From assembly GCA_016794025.1 (NCBI GenBank), contig JAEUKX010000031.1, positions 62,001 through 126,000 on the forward strand: DNA of 64,000 nucleotides, read 5' to 3'. This DNA is from Rhodospirillales bacterium (GTDB lineage: Bacteria > Pseudomonadota > Alphaproteobacteria > CACIAM-22H2). Position numbers and translations under genes: made by a program. The notes under the pieces are model-generated. The model did not search any database, was not told the DNA's origin, and saw only the letters and a program-made list of their open reading frames with translations. Below are positions 8,564 through 16,897 of this stretch, piece after piece (the stretch's first letter is position 1; every line of letters begins with the position of its first letter).

Positions 8564-9493
8564 ATGAACGCGACACCCCGCCACTTTCTCGATCTCGACG
8601 TGCTTGATACAAGCGCGCTCCGGCGCATTCTCGATCTGGGGGCCGCCTACAAGGCGAAGCGCCCGCCGGGCGGACTCGAGAAGCCGCTTGCCGGCAAGAC
8701 ACTGGCGATGATCTTCGAGAAGCCGTCGACGCGCACGCGCGTGTCGTTCGAAGTCGGCATCCGCCAGCTTGGCGGCGAGGCCGTTATCCTGACGCACCAC
8801 GACACGCAGCTCGGCCGCGGCGAGACGATCGCCGACACGGCGCGCGTGCTGTCGCGGTATTGCGATGCGATCATGCTGCGCACCAACAAGGCAGCGAACC
8901 TCGCCGAGATGGTGCGACACGCGACGGTGCCGGTCATCAACGGGCTTACGGACCTCTCGCATCCCTGCCAGGTCATGGCCGATGTCATGACGATCGAGGA
9001 GCGCAAGGGCGAGATCGCCGGCAAGGTCGTCGCATGGACCGGTGATGGCAACAACGTTGCTGCCTCGTGGATCCATGCCGCGAAGCGCTTCGCCTTCGAA
9101 CTTCGCCTCGCCTGCCCCGAGCAGCTCCGCCCGTCGAGCGACGTGCTGGCATGGGCCCGGCGCGAGGGAGCGCGGATCCAGCTGCTGACGGACCCGGAAG
9201 CCGCCGTCGCCGGCGCCGATGCCGTGGTCACCGATACCTGGGTATCGATGGACCAGGAGAACGGCAGCCGCGAGAGCCGCGAAAAGCGCCACAACATGCT
9301 CGCACCCTACCGCGTCAACGAGCGCCTGATGGACCGCGCGAAGGCCGACGCGATCTTCATGCACTGCCTGCCCGCCCATCGCGGCGAGGAAGTCACCGAA
9401 GGGGTCATTGACGGACCGCGCTCGGCCGTATGGGACGAGGCGGAGAACCGGCTGCACGTGCAGAAAGGCATCCTCGCCTGGTGCATGGCTTGA
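8564..9493 (+). CDS. argF: Ornithine carbamoyltransferase
   Basis: A 309-residue enzyme that forms citrulline from ornithine and carbamoyl phosphate. The carbamoyl-phosphate motif STRTR (in [12 protein letters not shown]), the HPCQ motif ([10 protein letters not shown]) and the ornithine-binding [10 protein letters not shown] are all intact. The length is normal for anabolic OTCases. The gene follows argD closely and its last 13 bases overlap the most probable hslO start, which implies co-translation. The identity is certain from the motifs. Confidence 0.97.
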   Translation: MNATPRHFLDLDVLDTSALRRILDLGAAYKAKRPPGGLEKPLAGKTLAMIFEKPSTRTRVSFEVGIRQLGGEAVILTHHDTQLGRGETIADTARVLSRYCDAIMLRTNKAANLAEMVRHATVPVINGLTDLSHPCQVMADVMTIEERKGEIAGKVVAWTGDGNNVAASWIHAAKRFAFELRLACPEQLRPSSDVLAWARREGARIQLLTDPEAAVAGADAVVTDTWVSMDQENGSRESREKRHNMLAPYRVNERLMDRAKADAIFMHCLPAHRGEEVTEGVIDGPRSAVWDEAENRLHVQKGILAWCMA

Positions 9494-10446
9494 CGCCGAC
9501 GTTCCAGGACGACGATGTTGTCCTGCCGTTCCGGGTCGATCCTTTCGCGCTGCGCGGCCGGGTCGTCCGGCTCGGGCCCGCCCTCGATGCGATCCTGCAC
9601 CGCCACGCCTATCCACGCCTCGTCGCCGCAGCACTGGCCGAAGCGATCGCGATGGGGGCCGCACTCGCCGCTACGCTGAAATACGAAGGCGTCTTCTCGA
9701 TCCAGGCCAAGGGCGACGGGCCGCTGCGCCTGCTCGTGGCCGACATCACCTCCGGCGGGAACCTTCGCGGTTATGCGCAGTTCGATGCGGACCGCGTGAC
9801 CGCGCTCGGCGAGACGCCCGTCTCCGTCCCGCGGCTTTTCGGGTCTGGATACCTTGCCTTCACTGTCGACCAGGGTGCCGACATGGAGCGCTATCAGGGC
9901 ATCGTCGAACTCACCGGCGCAACGCTCGCCGAATGCGCGCACCACTATTTCCGCCAGTCCGAGCAGTTCGAGGCCGGCCTCAATGTCGCGGTGGCGGGCG
10001 TGCCGGATACAGACGGCCGCATCTTCTGGCGCGCCGGTGCCATCATGATTCAGCGCTTGCCGCCGGAGGATGCACAAGGTTCAGCCGAAGGCCAGGTTCC
10101 GGTCGTGCGCGATCCGGCCGAGCGCGAGGCCCAGGAGGAAGGATGGCGACGCGCCATGATCCTGATGGGCTCGGCCAAGGCGCATGAGCTTGTCGATCCG
10201 ACGCTGCCGCCATGGAAGCTCGTCGACCGACTTTTCCTGGCCGAGGGCGTGGAGATCTACCGGCCGCTGCCCCTGGCCCATCGCTGCCGGTGCAGTCCCG
10301 AACGGATGCGCGACGTCCTGCGTTCCTTGCCGCGTGCGGAGATCGAGACGATGCGCGAGGACGACGGCGCGGTTCGCCTGACCTGCGAATTCTGCAACAC
10401 GTCCCGCGCCTTCTTCGACCTCGACGAGGTCTATCGCGAGGCTTGA
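9481..10446 (+). CDS. hslO: Hsp33 redox-regulated chaperone
   Basis: The protein has an N-terminal Hsp33 domain ([15 protein letters not shown]-type helix, then [17 protein letters not shown]) and the C-terminal zinc switch: a CRC pair in [10 protein letters not shown] and a CEFC pair in LTCEFCNTS. Oxidation of these four cysteines activates the holdase. I prefer the GTG at 9481, giving 321 residues, because the homologous region begins just after it. An ATG at 9430 would add 17 residues inside argF. Translation is probably coupled to argF. Linking arginine synthesis with hslO is a common alphaproteobacterial arrangement. Confidence 0.9.
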   Translation: MHGLTPTFQDDDVVLPFRVDPFALRGRVVRLGPALDAILHRHAYPRLVAAALAEAIAMGAALAATLKYEGVFSIQAKGDGPLRLLVADITSGGNLRGYAQFDADRVTALGETPVSVPRLFGSGYLAFTVDQGADMERYQGIVELTGATLAECAHHYFRQSEQFEAGLNVAVAGVPDTDGRIFWRAGAIMIQRLPPEDAQGSAEGQVPVVRDPAEREAQEEGWRRAMILMGSAKAHELVDPTLPPWKLVDRLFLAEGVEIYRPLPLAHRCRCSPERMRDVLRSLPRAEIETMREDDGAVRLTCEFCNTSRAFFDLDEVYREA

Positions 10447-10520
10447 TGCCCGCCGCATTTCGACCCAGATTTGCGGTTAACCGGTTCGTTGTCCCGAACG
10501 CGCCCGACAGGAGAGATGCG

Positions 10521-11129
10521 ATGTTTGCCTCCCGCCGTCACTTCCTCAGACTTGCCGGCGCAGCACTGCCTGCCGCAGCCCTTGCCGCGTGCGGCGACGC
10601 CCCCGCCCTGCCGAAGCTGCCGCCGCTGACCTATGCAAGCCTCGGCCGCTTCACCTTCGAGGCCGAACGCATCGAGGTCGTGCAGGAATACCAGCCGCCG
10701 CTGGCTCCCCCGAATGTCGAGCACCTCTTCCAGCAGCGGCCGACCGACGTGCTGCGCCAGTGGGCCAACGACCGTCTTGCCGTGACCGGACGCGGCCAGC
10801 ACTACGTGCGCTTCGTCATCGTCGACGCGCGGGTGACCGAGACGGAACTCCCGCGCTCGACCGGCGTGCGCGCGACATTCACGAACGAACAGGCCCAGCG
10901 CTATGACGGCCGCATCGAGGCGGCGATCGAGGTCCGCCAGATCCGCGGAAATTTCCGCGACGGCTTTGCAACCGCCGCCGCGACGCGCTCGCGCTCGGTC
11001 GCCGAAAACATCACGCTCAATGACCGCGAGCGCGTCTGGTACGAGATGATCGAGCAGATGATGCAAGACGTGAACTCCGAGCTTGACCGGCAGGTTCGCG
11101 CCAACATGCAGCGCTTTATGCAGATGTAA
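10521..11129 (+). CDS. Putative Tat-exported lipoprotein of unknown function
   Basis: A 202-residue protein whose ATG at 10521 follows GGAGAGATGCG. The N-terminus has a twin-arginine-like SRRHFLR and a lipobox LAAC ending at Cys24, so it should be a lipid-anchored envelope protein. The mature region (LTYASLGRFTFEAERIEV onward) has no catalytic motif that I recognise. The C-terminal part is amphipathic and helical (WYEMIEQMMQDVNSELDRQV). It stands alone between hslO and a convergent minus-strand gene. Proteins like this are widespread in alphaproteobacteria but unnamed. Confidence 0.75.
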   Translation: MFASRRHFLRLAGAALPAAALAACGDAPALPKLPPLTYASLGRFTFEAERIEVVQEYQPPLAPPNVEHLFQQRPTDVLRQWANDRLAVTGRGQHYVRFVIVDARVTETELPRSTGVRATFTNEQAQRYDGRIEAAIEVRQIRGNFRDGFATAAATRSRSVAENITLNDRERVWYEMIEQMMQDVNSELDRQVRANMQRFMQM

Positions 11130-11138
11130 ACGGCCGGC

Positions 11139-12323
11139 CTAGCCTGCCGGAGCGGTGGGCAGTTCCCGCGCGCGCTGCACCGCCTTCGCCCGCTCGTCCG
11201 GCGTCATCGCCTCGGAAAGGCCGTCCCGCCGTTTGCCGGCGCCGTTGGCGCCGCGACGTTCGGCAAGGTCGAAGTAGGCGTAGGCCTCGACCCGATTTCC
11301 TTCACTCTCGCGAAGCTGTCCGAGCGTCATGGCCGCCTGCGGATGGCCCAGTTCGCTCGCGGCGCGAAGCCGGGCATCGCCGCGCGCGGCGTCGACCGGC
11401 ACGCCTTCGCCCTTCAGGTAGACAAGACCGGCGATGTAGAGCGCCGCTGGCATCTTCTGGGCGGCCGCCAACTCGAGCCAGGCGATCGACTCTTTCGGGT
11501 CCGGCACAACATGATGCCCGAGCAGGTAGGCGATGCCGAGCTGGTACTGGACGAGCTGATCGCCCCTCTCCCCGGCCTTGCGCAGCCGCGCCACCGCCTT
11601 GTCGAGGACGGGACGGGCAAGCGCGGCAGCGCTGCCCCCGGCCGGCACCAGACCGAGGGTCTCCGCGAGGAATTGCCGGACCTCGATCAGCGCCGGCAGG
11701 TGGAAGAGGCCGGGCACGATCTTCGGGCTGTAGAGCGCCTTGAGGATGAGCCGGTCCGCCTCGGTCAGCTCGTTCGCCGCGCCCGACATGTAGGAATAGC
11801 TGAGCACGGTCTTCAGCTGGTGCGGGTGTCCGCCGAAGCCAAAGGCATGCATCATCTCGTGCAGCATGCAGCTGGGCTGGTTGATGCGGACATTGACGGT
11901 GACATCGGCCAGCTCGAAGCCCGGCGCGTTGAACTGGGTCACGCAACCGGCCGACGGCAGGTTCGCGACGACCTGGTACTCCTGCAGAAAGACGAAACGG
12001 AAATTTGACGCATCGGGCGAATCGACGAACTCGACCGGAATGCCGGCGATTGACGCGACCTCCCGAAGCCGGTCCTGGGCGATGGTCCGAAGATTCGATG
12101 TGGCGGACGGGCCGACAAAGGCGCGGATCGGCTTGACCCAGCGCACGACGGCGGCAATTGCCTTCTCGTCGGCGGCATTGGGCGTATTCGAATCCGACCA
12201 GAATGCCGCCGAATTGAAGAGCTCCAGCGCGGTGGCGAGCCGCTCTTCACCAGCCGTGTCGGCAGATGCCGGAGGAATGCACAGAAACAGCGAGACGATC
12301 GCCCACCTGACGACAGCTTTCAT
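11139..12323 (-). CDS. Secreted DUF2927-like putative zinc protease with Sel1-like repeats
   Basis: I chose the ATG at 12323, which has AGAGGG five bases upstream and gives a standard signal peptide (KAVVRWAIVSLFLCIPPASA). The first half resembles DUF2927/metzincin-like proteins and contains HEMMHAFGFGGH, near the HExxHxxGxxH zinc motif but with the last histidine one residue late. The second half has two or three Sel1/TPR-like helical repeats (LGIAYLLGHHVVPDPKES and IAGLVYLKGEGVPVD). It is probably periplasmic. Peptidase activity is inference only. A perfect inverted repeat covers its ribosome-binding site. Confidence 0.65.
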   Translation of the reverse strand: MKAVVRWAIVSLFLCIPPASADTAGEERLATALELFNSAAFWSDSNTPNAADEKAIAAVVRWVKPIRAFVGPSATSNLRTIAQDRLREVASIAGIPVEFVDSPDASNFRFVFLQEYQVVANLPSAGCVTQFNAPGFELADVTVNVRINQPSCMLHEMMHAFGFGGHPHQLKTVLSYSYMSGAANELTEADRLILKALYSPKIVPGLFHLPALIEVRQFLAETLGLVPAGGSAAALARPVLDKAVARLRKAGERGDQLVQYQLGIAYLLGHHVVPDPKESIAWLELAAAQKMPAALYIAGLVYLKGEGVPVDAARGDARLRAASELGHPQAAMTLGQLRESEGNRVEAYAYFDLAERRGANGAGKRRDGLSEAMTPDERAKAVQRARELPTAPAG

Positions 12324-12327
12324 TGGA

Positions 12328-12347
12328 ACCCTCTGAAACCAGAGGGT
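12328..12347 (-). promoter_or_regulatory. Hairpin covering the ribosome-binding site of the DUF2927-like gene
   Basis: On the minus strand ACCCTCTG, GTTT and CAGAGGGT form a perfect 8-bp stem with a 4-base loop. The right arm contains AGAGGG, the only good Shine-Dalgarno sequence for the ATG at 12323. If the transcript starts upstream, the site would be closed in the folded RNA. Confidence 0.55.
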
Positions 12348-12374
12348 GAGCCTATGCCGCAGTGCCATCAATGG

Positions 12375-13550
12375 TCAAATCGGCCGGCATGCCCACTCGG
12401 CAAGCTTTTCGAGGAACCGGTCGCACTGGGCGAGTTGGTCGCGGGTCGTGTATTCGTCCGGCCGGTGCGCGACGGCGATATCGCCGGGCCCGCAGATGAC
12501 CGTCGAAATGCCCGCATCCTGGAACTGGCCGGCCTCGCTTGCGAAAGCCACGGCGGCAGGCGCATTGGAGCCGGTGATCGCCATGGCGAGCTTCTGGGCC
12601 GGACCCTGTGCCTCGGGCCGGAAGGCCGGAACATTCGCATAGGTGCGCATGCGAACGCCGGCCTCCGGCGCTTCGGCACGGATCGCCGCGTCGAGTTCGG
12701 CCACCTTCGCCTGCGCGCGGGCGTGGATTGCCGCGGCATCGACGCCAGGCAGGGCGCGAAATTCCCAAGTCAGCCGGCATTCGCGCGGCACGATGTTGGC
12801 GGCCGTGCCGCCGGCGATCTTGCCGATGCCCACCGTCGTCCAGGGCGGGTCGAACTCGACGCCCGGCAGGGCGCCGTTCGTGCCGAGCGCACGCAGGTCG
12901 GCCTGCAGCGCATCGAGAAATGCCAGAAACCGGCCCATGGAGACGATCGCATTCGCGCCAAGGTGGGGCGCGCTGGAGTGCGCCTCGCGACCGGTCACGG
13001 TGACTTCGAAGACCCAATCGCCCTTGTGCGCGATGACGGGGCGCATCGTGCTGGGTTCACCGACCACGCACACGGCGGGGCGAGGCAGATCGACGCCGAA
13101 CAGACGGATCGCGTCCGGCGCGCCGAAGCAGCCCACTTCCTCGTCGTAGGAAAGACAGAGATGGATCGGCCGTAGGAGCGGGGCCTCGCGGAATTTCGGC
13201 ACGGCCGCAAGCGCGCAGGCGATGAACCCCTTCATGTCCGACGCGCCACGACCGAAGAGCTTCCCGTCACGCTCGGTCAGCTCGAAGGGGTCGCTGGCCC
13301 AGGTCTGGCCGGCCACCGGGACGACATCGGTGTGCCCCGACAGGACCGCCCCGCCCGAGACCGCCGGACCGATCGTGGCCAGAAGATTCGCCTTCGTGCC
13401 GTCCGCATTGGGCACAAGCCGGCTCTCGATCCCGTGCCCTGCAAGATAGGCGCGGACATCCTCGATCAGGCCGAGATTCGAGTCCGCGCTGACCGTCCGG
13501 TGCGCGACAAGGCGCGCAAGCAGGGCGACGGATTGGGCGGCAACCGCCAT
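12375..13550 (-). CDS. argE: Acetylornithine deacetylase
   Basis: A 391-residue M20-family metallohydrolase, counted from the ATG at 13550 (MAVAAQSVALLARLVAHRTV). It has the expected LSGHTDVVPV with the first metal-binding His/Asp, GRGASDMKGFIA with the bridging Asp, and SYDEEVGCFGA with the catalytic Glu and a metal Glu. The EPSTMRPVIAHKG segment is characteristic of ArgE. It removes the acetyl group from N-acetylornithine to give ornithine, which feeds argF found elsewhere in this window. It starts 10 bases after the folE stop, so it is co-transcribed with folE. Confidence 0.93.
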   Translation of the reverse strand: MAVAAQSVALLARLVAHRTVSADSNLGLIEDVRAYLAGHGIESRLVPNADGTKANLLATIGPAVSGGAVLSGHTDVVPVAGQTWASDPFELTERDGKLFGRGASDMKGFIACALAAVPKFREAPLLRPIHLCLSYDEEVGCFGAPDAIRLFGVDLPRPAVCVVGEPSTMRPVIAHKGDWVFEVTVTGREAHSSAPHLGANAIVSMGRFLAFLDALQADLRALGTNGALPGVEFDPPWTTVGIGKIAGGTAANIVPRECRLTWEFRALPGVDAAAIHARAQAKVAELDAAIRAEAPEAGVRMRTYANVPAFRPEAQGPAQKLAMAITGSNAPAAVAFASEAGQFQDAGISTVICGPGDIAVAHRPDEYTTRDQLAQCDRFLEKLAEWACRPI

Positions 13551-13560
13551 CGGCGGGCGT

Positions 13561-14181
13561 TCAGCCCGGATTGACCGGCGGATTGCCGATGATCGCGAGG
13601 AACTCCCGTCGCGTGGCAGGATCGTCGCGGAACGCGCCAAGCATGCGCGATGTGACCATCGTCACGCCCGTCTTGTGGACGCCGCGCGTGCTCATGCACT
13701 GGTGCTGGCCGCGCACGACGACCGCAACGCCCTTAGGCTGCAGCACGTGCTCGATCGTGTTGGCAATCTGCGCCGTGAGCTTCTCCTGGATCTGCATGCG
13801 CTTGGCAAACACATCGATTACGCGCGCGATCTTAGAGATGCCGACAACCCGCCGGCTCGGAAGATAGGCGACATCGACCGCACCCAGGATCGGCGCCAGA
13901 TGATGTTCGCAGAAACTCTCGAACCGGACGTCCCTGAGGACAACCATCTCGTCGTAGCCTTCGGTCTCCTCGAATGTCCGGGCCAGGATGTCGACAGGGT
14001 CCTCGCGATAGCCGGAAAACCACTCTTCATAGGCGCGCGCCACACGGCTTGGCGTATCGAGCAGGCCTTCGCGGTCCGGATCGTCGCCGGCCCAGCGGAT
14101 CAATGTGCGGACGGCCTCCTCGGCGGCAACACGGTCGGGTCGCGGCGGGACGGCGACAATCGGCTTTAGCGGTGCTTTCAC
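13561..14181 (-). CDS. folE: GTP cyclohydrolase I
   Basis: A 206-residue type-I enzyme, the first step of tetrahydrofolate synthesis (GTP to dihydroneopterin triphosphate). Visible markers are [13 protein letters not shown], with zinc ligands Cys and His, [20 protein letters not shown], and [12 protein letters not shown] with the third zinc ligand. The length is typical. The gene sits between apaG and argE on the minus strand, 34 bases after the apaG stop. The assignment is secure. Confidence 0.97.
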   Translation of the reverse strand: MKAPLKPIVAVPPRPDRVAAEEAVRTLIRWAGDDPDREGLLDTPSRVARAYEEWFSGYREDPVDILARTFEETEGYDEMVVLRDVRFESFCEHHLAPILGAVDVAYLPSRRVVGISKIARVIDVFAKRMQIQEKLTAQIANTIEHVLQPKGVAVVVRGQHQCMSTRGVHKTGVTMVTSRMLGAFRDDPATRREFLAIIGNPPVNPG

Positions 14182-14215
14182 GACGCTATGAACTTTCGTT
14201 TGGGTTGGATGGCCG

Positions 14216-14608
14216 TCAATTGAGTCTGGCGCGTGCGCCGGGCGAGTCGAGCGAAAAGGCCGGTACCCGGATGTCGAACCGCTCGCCGTCGCCGGATTCC
14301 ATCTGGTAGCTGCCGACCATGATGCCGGAGGACGTGCCCAGCGGCGTGCCGGACGTGTATTCGAACGCCTCGCCCGGCTTCAGGACCGGCTGCTCGCCCA
14401 CAACGCCCGCGCCGCGCACCTCCTGCAGTCGGCCGTTGGCATCGGTGATCTGCCAGTGGCGCGAACGGAGCTGCACGGTCGCGCGTCCCAGATTCTCGAT
14501 CCGCACGTGATAGGCCCACACGAACCTGTTCTCGGCCGGCGAGGACTGCTCCTCGAGATAGGCCGGTTCGACCGTCACTCTGATTTCTCGGGTCGTTTCA
14601 GTGTACAT
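14216..14608 (-). CDS. apaG: ApaG-domain protein
   Basis: A 130-residue protein that is all ApaG domain, an immunoglobulin-like beta-sandwich. It shows [21 protein letters not shown] and the highly conserved [19 protein letters not shown] followed by GSYQM. ApaG proteins bind divalent cations or nucleotides and are linked to nucleoside-tetraphosphate metabolism and stress, but their precise job is unclear. In many alphaproteobacteria apaG lies near metZ, as here, with one membrane-protein gene between. Confidence 0.95.
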   Translation of the reverse strand: MYTETTREIRVTVEPAYLEEQSSPAENRFVWAYHVRIENLGRATVQLRSRHWQITDANGRLQEVRGAGVVGEQPVLKPGEAFEYTSGTPLGTSSGIMVGSYQMESGDGERFDIRVPAFSLDSPGARARLN

Positions 14609-14700
14609 CGGGGTCGAGGGGTATCCGGATGGCGACCCTAGGGAGTATATGTCGCCACCTGCGGGCGGCCAACCCCGCCGACTGTATGTCCCTAAGAAAT

Positions 14701-15330
14701 TTAGCGTTTCTGTCCGTGCGGCAACTGGCCGGCGATCAGCCGATCATGCATTTTGCCGACCACAGCCAGCGCTGCCAGCGCCCCGAGCAGGGCAAACGCC
14801 ATGTCGGCCTGCGTATCCCAGGGGTCGCCCTGGGTTCCCAGGAAGTCGGTGGCCCCCTCCCCCAGCGCCACGGCGGCTGCCCATTCGATCAGCTCGTAGG
14901 CCGAACTGATCGCAAGACAGATGCTGACTACCAGAAACGCGAGCAGGCCCGCCGGCCGCGTGATCCCGAAGAGGCGGATCAGCAGCTCGCGCGCGACGAT
15001 CGCGGGAACGAAACCCTGTGCGAAGTGCCCGATCCGGTCATAGGGGTTGCGGTCAAGCGACAGCAAATCCCGGAGCACATCGCCAAGCGGGACGCGCGCG
15101 TATGTGTAGGCGGCCCCGAGCATCAGGATAAGCCCGTGCAAGGCGATCAGCCCGTACGCAAGATCGGTCAGGCGAAAGCGCTCGCGCGTGGCCAGAAGGA
15201 TCGGCCAGGCGATCAGGACGGGCGCCGTCTCCGCCAGCCAGGTCAGGCGGTCATACGGCGCAAATCCGCTCGCGACGAGGCCCGCCGCCCAGAGCACATT
15301 CAGTGCCGCGAGCGACGGGGCCATCCGCAT
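14701..15330 (-). CDS. DUF2238 (YjdF-like) membrane protein
   Basis: A 209-residue polytopic protein with about six membrane helices. The family signature is the loop [18 protein letters not shown], then [12 protein letters not shown] and [14 protein letters not shown], all conserved in DUF2238. No biochemical role is established for the family that I know of. Its ATG at 15330 lies two bases beyond the metZ stop codon, so it should be controlled by the metZ promoter and riboswitch. That position hints at a link to methionine or sulfur metabolism, but this is inference. Confidence 0.88.
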   Translation of the reverse strand: MRMAPSLAALNVLWAAGLVASGFAPYDRLTWLAETAPVLIAWPILLATRERFRLTDLAYGLIALHGLILMLGAAYTYARVPLGDVLRDLLSLDRNPYDRIGHFAQGFVPAIVARELLIRLFGITRPAGLLAFLVVSICLAISSAYELIEWAAAVALGEGATDFLGTQGDPWDTQADMAFALLGALAALAVVGKMHDRLIAGQLPHGQKR

Positions 15331-15332
15331 GC

Positions 15333-16562
15333 TCAGCGCCTTGCCTTGGCTGCTGCGGCAAGGCCGCGCTGCAGATCCTCGATAATGTCGGCGGGATCCT
15401 CGATGCCGACCGATAGCCGAAGCGAGCCCGGCCCGATCCCGAGACGCGCCTTCTCCTCGGCCGGCAGGCGCTGGTGCGTCGTGGTCGCCGGATGGCAGAT
15501 CAGGCTCTTGGCATCGCCGAGATTGTTCGAAATGCGCACCAGCTTCAGCGCATCGACGAAAGCGAATGCCGCCGCCTTGCCGCCCGCAAGGTCGAAGGCG
15601 ACGAGCGGTCCGCCGTCTTTCATCTGCCGGCGGGCCAGCGCGTGCTGGGGATGTGAACGCAGCCCCGGATAGAGCACCCGCGCAACCGGCTTCGCCTTTT
15701 CGAGAAAACGGGCAACCGCCAGTGCGTTACGCGAATGCGCCTCGACGCGCAGCGGCAGCGTCTCGAGGCCCTTCAGCAGGACCCATGCATTGAAGGCCGA
15801 AAGCGTCGGCCCGGTGTGGCGTATGAACGGCACCAGCGTGCCGTCGATCCAGGCCTTTTGCCCAAGCACGGCGCCGCCCAGCACGCGTCCCTGCCCGTCG
15901 ATATGCTTGGTTGCCGAATAGACGACGATATCGGCGCCCAGCTCGAGAGGCTTCTGCAACATCGGCGTGGCGAAGACGTTGTCGACGACGACCTTCGCGC
16001 CGACCTTCTTCGCGAGCTTCGCGACCGCACGGATATCGACGAGGTCGAGCATCGGGTTGGACGGCGATTCGAGGAACACGACATCCGTGCGCACCGAAAG
16101 CGCCTTTTTCCACTGCGCGAGGTCGGATCCGTCCACAAGGACGCTCTCTACGCCCCAGCGCGGGAGCAGTTCTGTCACGATGTAATGGCAGGATCCGAAA
16201 AGCGCACGCGACGAAACGATCCGGCTGCCGGCCCGCAGCTGGCAGGCGAGTGCTGCGAAGACCGCGGACATCCCGCTGGTCGTCCCCTTGCACGCTTCGG
16301 CGCCTTCAAGGGCGGCAAGCCGTGCCTCGAACATCGCGACCGTCGGGTTGCCGAACCGGGAATAGACGAACCGCTGGTCCTCGGGCTTGGCGGGCGTGGT
16401 GAAGGCACGCTCGGCCTCGTTCGCGCTTGCGTAAACGAATCCCGACGTCAGGAACATTGCTTCGCCGGTCTCCGACCATTGCGAGCGCTCGGTCCCGCCG
16501 TGGATCAGCGTCGTACGCCCGCGCCAGGCCGGATCGGCCGAAAATTCGTTCTTCTTCGCCAT
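15333..16562 (-). CDS. metZ: O-succinylhomoserine sulfhydrylase
   Basis: A 409-residue PLP enzyme of the Cys/Met-metabolism family that makes homocysteine directly from O-succinylhomoserine and sulfide. The start at 16562 (MAKKNEFSADPAWRGRTTL) has GGGGTG six bases upstream. Key motifs are VYSRFGNPTVAMFEARLAAL, SGMSAVFAAL, and the PLP lysine in YSATKHIDGQGRVLGGAVLG. The direct-sulfhydrylation assignment (MetZ rather than MetB) follows from the alphaproteobacterial SAM-II riboswitch in the leader and from overall sequence features. A downstream DUF2238 gene shares the transcript. Confidence 0.93.
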   Translation of the reverse strand: MAKKNEFSADPAWRGRTTLIHGGTERSQWSETGEAMFLTSGFVYASANEAERAFTTPAKPEDQRFVYSRFGNPTVAMFEARLAALEGAEACKGTTSGMSAVFAALACQLRAGSRIVSSRALFGSCHYIVTELLPRWGVESVLVDGSDLAQWKKALSVRTDVVFLESPSNPMLDLVDIRAVAKLAKKVGAKVVVDNVFATPMLQKPLELGADIVVYSATKHIDGQGRVLGGAVLGQKAWIDGTLVPFIRHTGPTLSAFNAWVLLKGLETLPLRVEAHSRNALAVARFLEKAKPVARVLYPGLRSHPQHALARRQMKDGGPLVAFDLAGGKAAAFAFVDALKLVRISNNLGDAKSLICHPATTTHQRLPAEEKARLGIGPGSLRLSVGIEDPADIIEDLQRGLAAAAKARR

Positions 16563-16573
16563 AGCGACACCCC

Positions 16574-16606
16574 AAAACAAAAGCCCCGGCCTCTGGCTCG
16601 GGGCTT
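16574..16606 (-). terminator. Intrinsic terminator in the metZ leader
   Basis: Reading the minus strand, AAGCCCCG pairs with CGGGGCTT (8 bp), with an inner GCC-AGA-GGC stem, followed by TTGTTTT. It lies between the SAM-II aptamer and the metZ ribosome-binding site. It could end transcription early, so it is the likely expression platform or a basal attenuator. Confidence 0.8.
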
Positions 16607-16636
16607 CTCGACGGGCTTGCGCTCGCGAAACGCTCC

Positions 16637-16697
16637 GACCTTTTAGCGGTTTCTTTAACGTGGTCCGCAAGCCGGCCGGCCCAAATCACCACGAATG
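16637..16697 (-). ncRNA. SAM-II riboswitch upstream of metZ
   Basis: The minus strand carries the conserved SAM-II core in order: CGTGGTGATTTG, GCCGGCCGGCTTGC, ACCACGTTAAA and GCTAAAAGG. GTGGT pairs with ACCAC to form P1, and the AAA-rich 3' end with GCTAAAAGG forms the pseudoknot region. This class binds S-adenosylmethionine and is known from alphaproteobacterial metA, metX and metZ leaders. Here it would repress metZ and the downstream DUF2238 gene when SAM is plentiful. The match was made by eye against the known consensus. Confidence 0.95.
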
Positions 16698-16703
16698 ACG
16701 CGC

Positions 16704-16733
16704 ACCCTATTCGAGGGGGTGCAAAGCTGTCAA
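16704..16733 (-). promoter_or_regulatory. Promoter of metZ
   Basis: A perfect -35 TTGACA (16728-16733, minus strand) is followed after 18 bases by TAGGGT (16704-16709), a weak -10. Transcription would begin just before the SAM-II aptamer, which fits a short riboswitch leader. The -35 lies only 9 bases from the divergent -35 of the tRNA-Gly promoter. Confidence 0.6.
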
Positions 16734-16742
16734 GCGCATGGC

Positions 16743-16771
16743 TTGCCCGCCGCCGGGTCCCCAAATATAGT
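16743..16771 (+). promoter_or_regulatory. Promoter of tRNA-Gly
   Basis: TTGCCC (16743-16748), a 17-base spacer and TATAGT (16766-16771) form a good vegetative promoter. The start would fall near 16778, 12 bases before the tRNA. The discriminator region is very GC-rich (CGGCCCGCCG), typical of stable-RNA promoters under stringent control. Confidence 0.6.
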
Positions 16772-16789
16772 CGGCCCGCCGCGCGTCGG

Positions 16790-16863
16790 GCGGGTGTAGT
16801 TCAATGGTAGAACGGCAGCTTCCCAAGCTGCATACGAGGGTTCGATTCCCTTCACCCGCTCCA
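16790..16863 (+). tRNA. tRNA-Gly (anticodon CCC)
   Basis: The acceptor stem GCGGGTG (16790-16796) pairs with CACCCGC (16853-16859). The anticodon arm is GCAGC, loop TTCCCAA, GCTGC, giving anticodon CCC. The T arm is GAGGG TTCGATT CCCTT. The discriminator is T16860 and the CCA end is encoded at 16861-16863. The gene lies 34 bases before tcuA, without a terminator that I can see between them. Confidence 0.97.
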
Positions 16864-16897
16864 TCCGCCCGCCCCATCGACATCCGGGATAGTGCCC

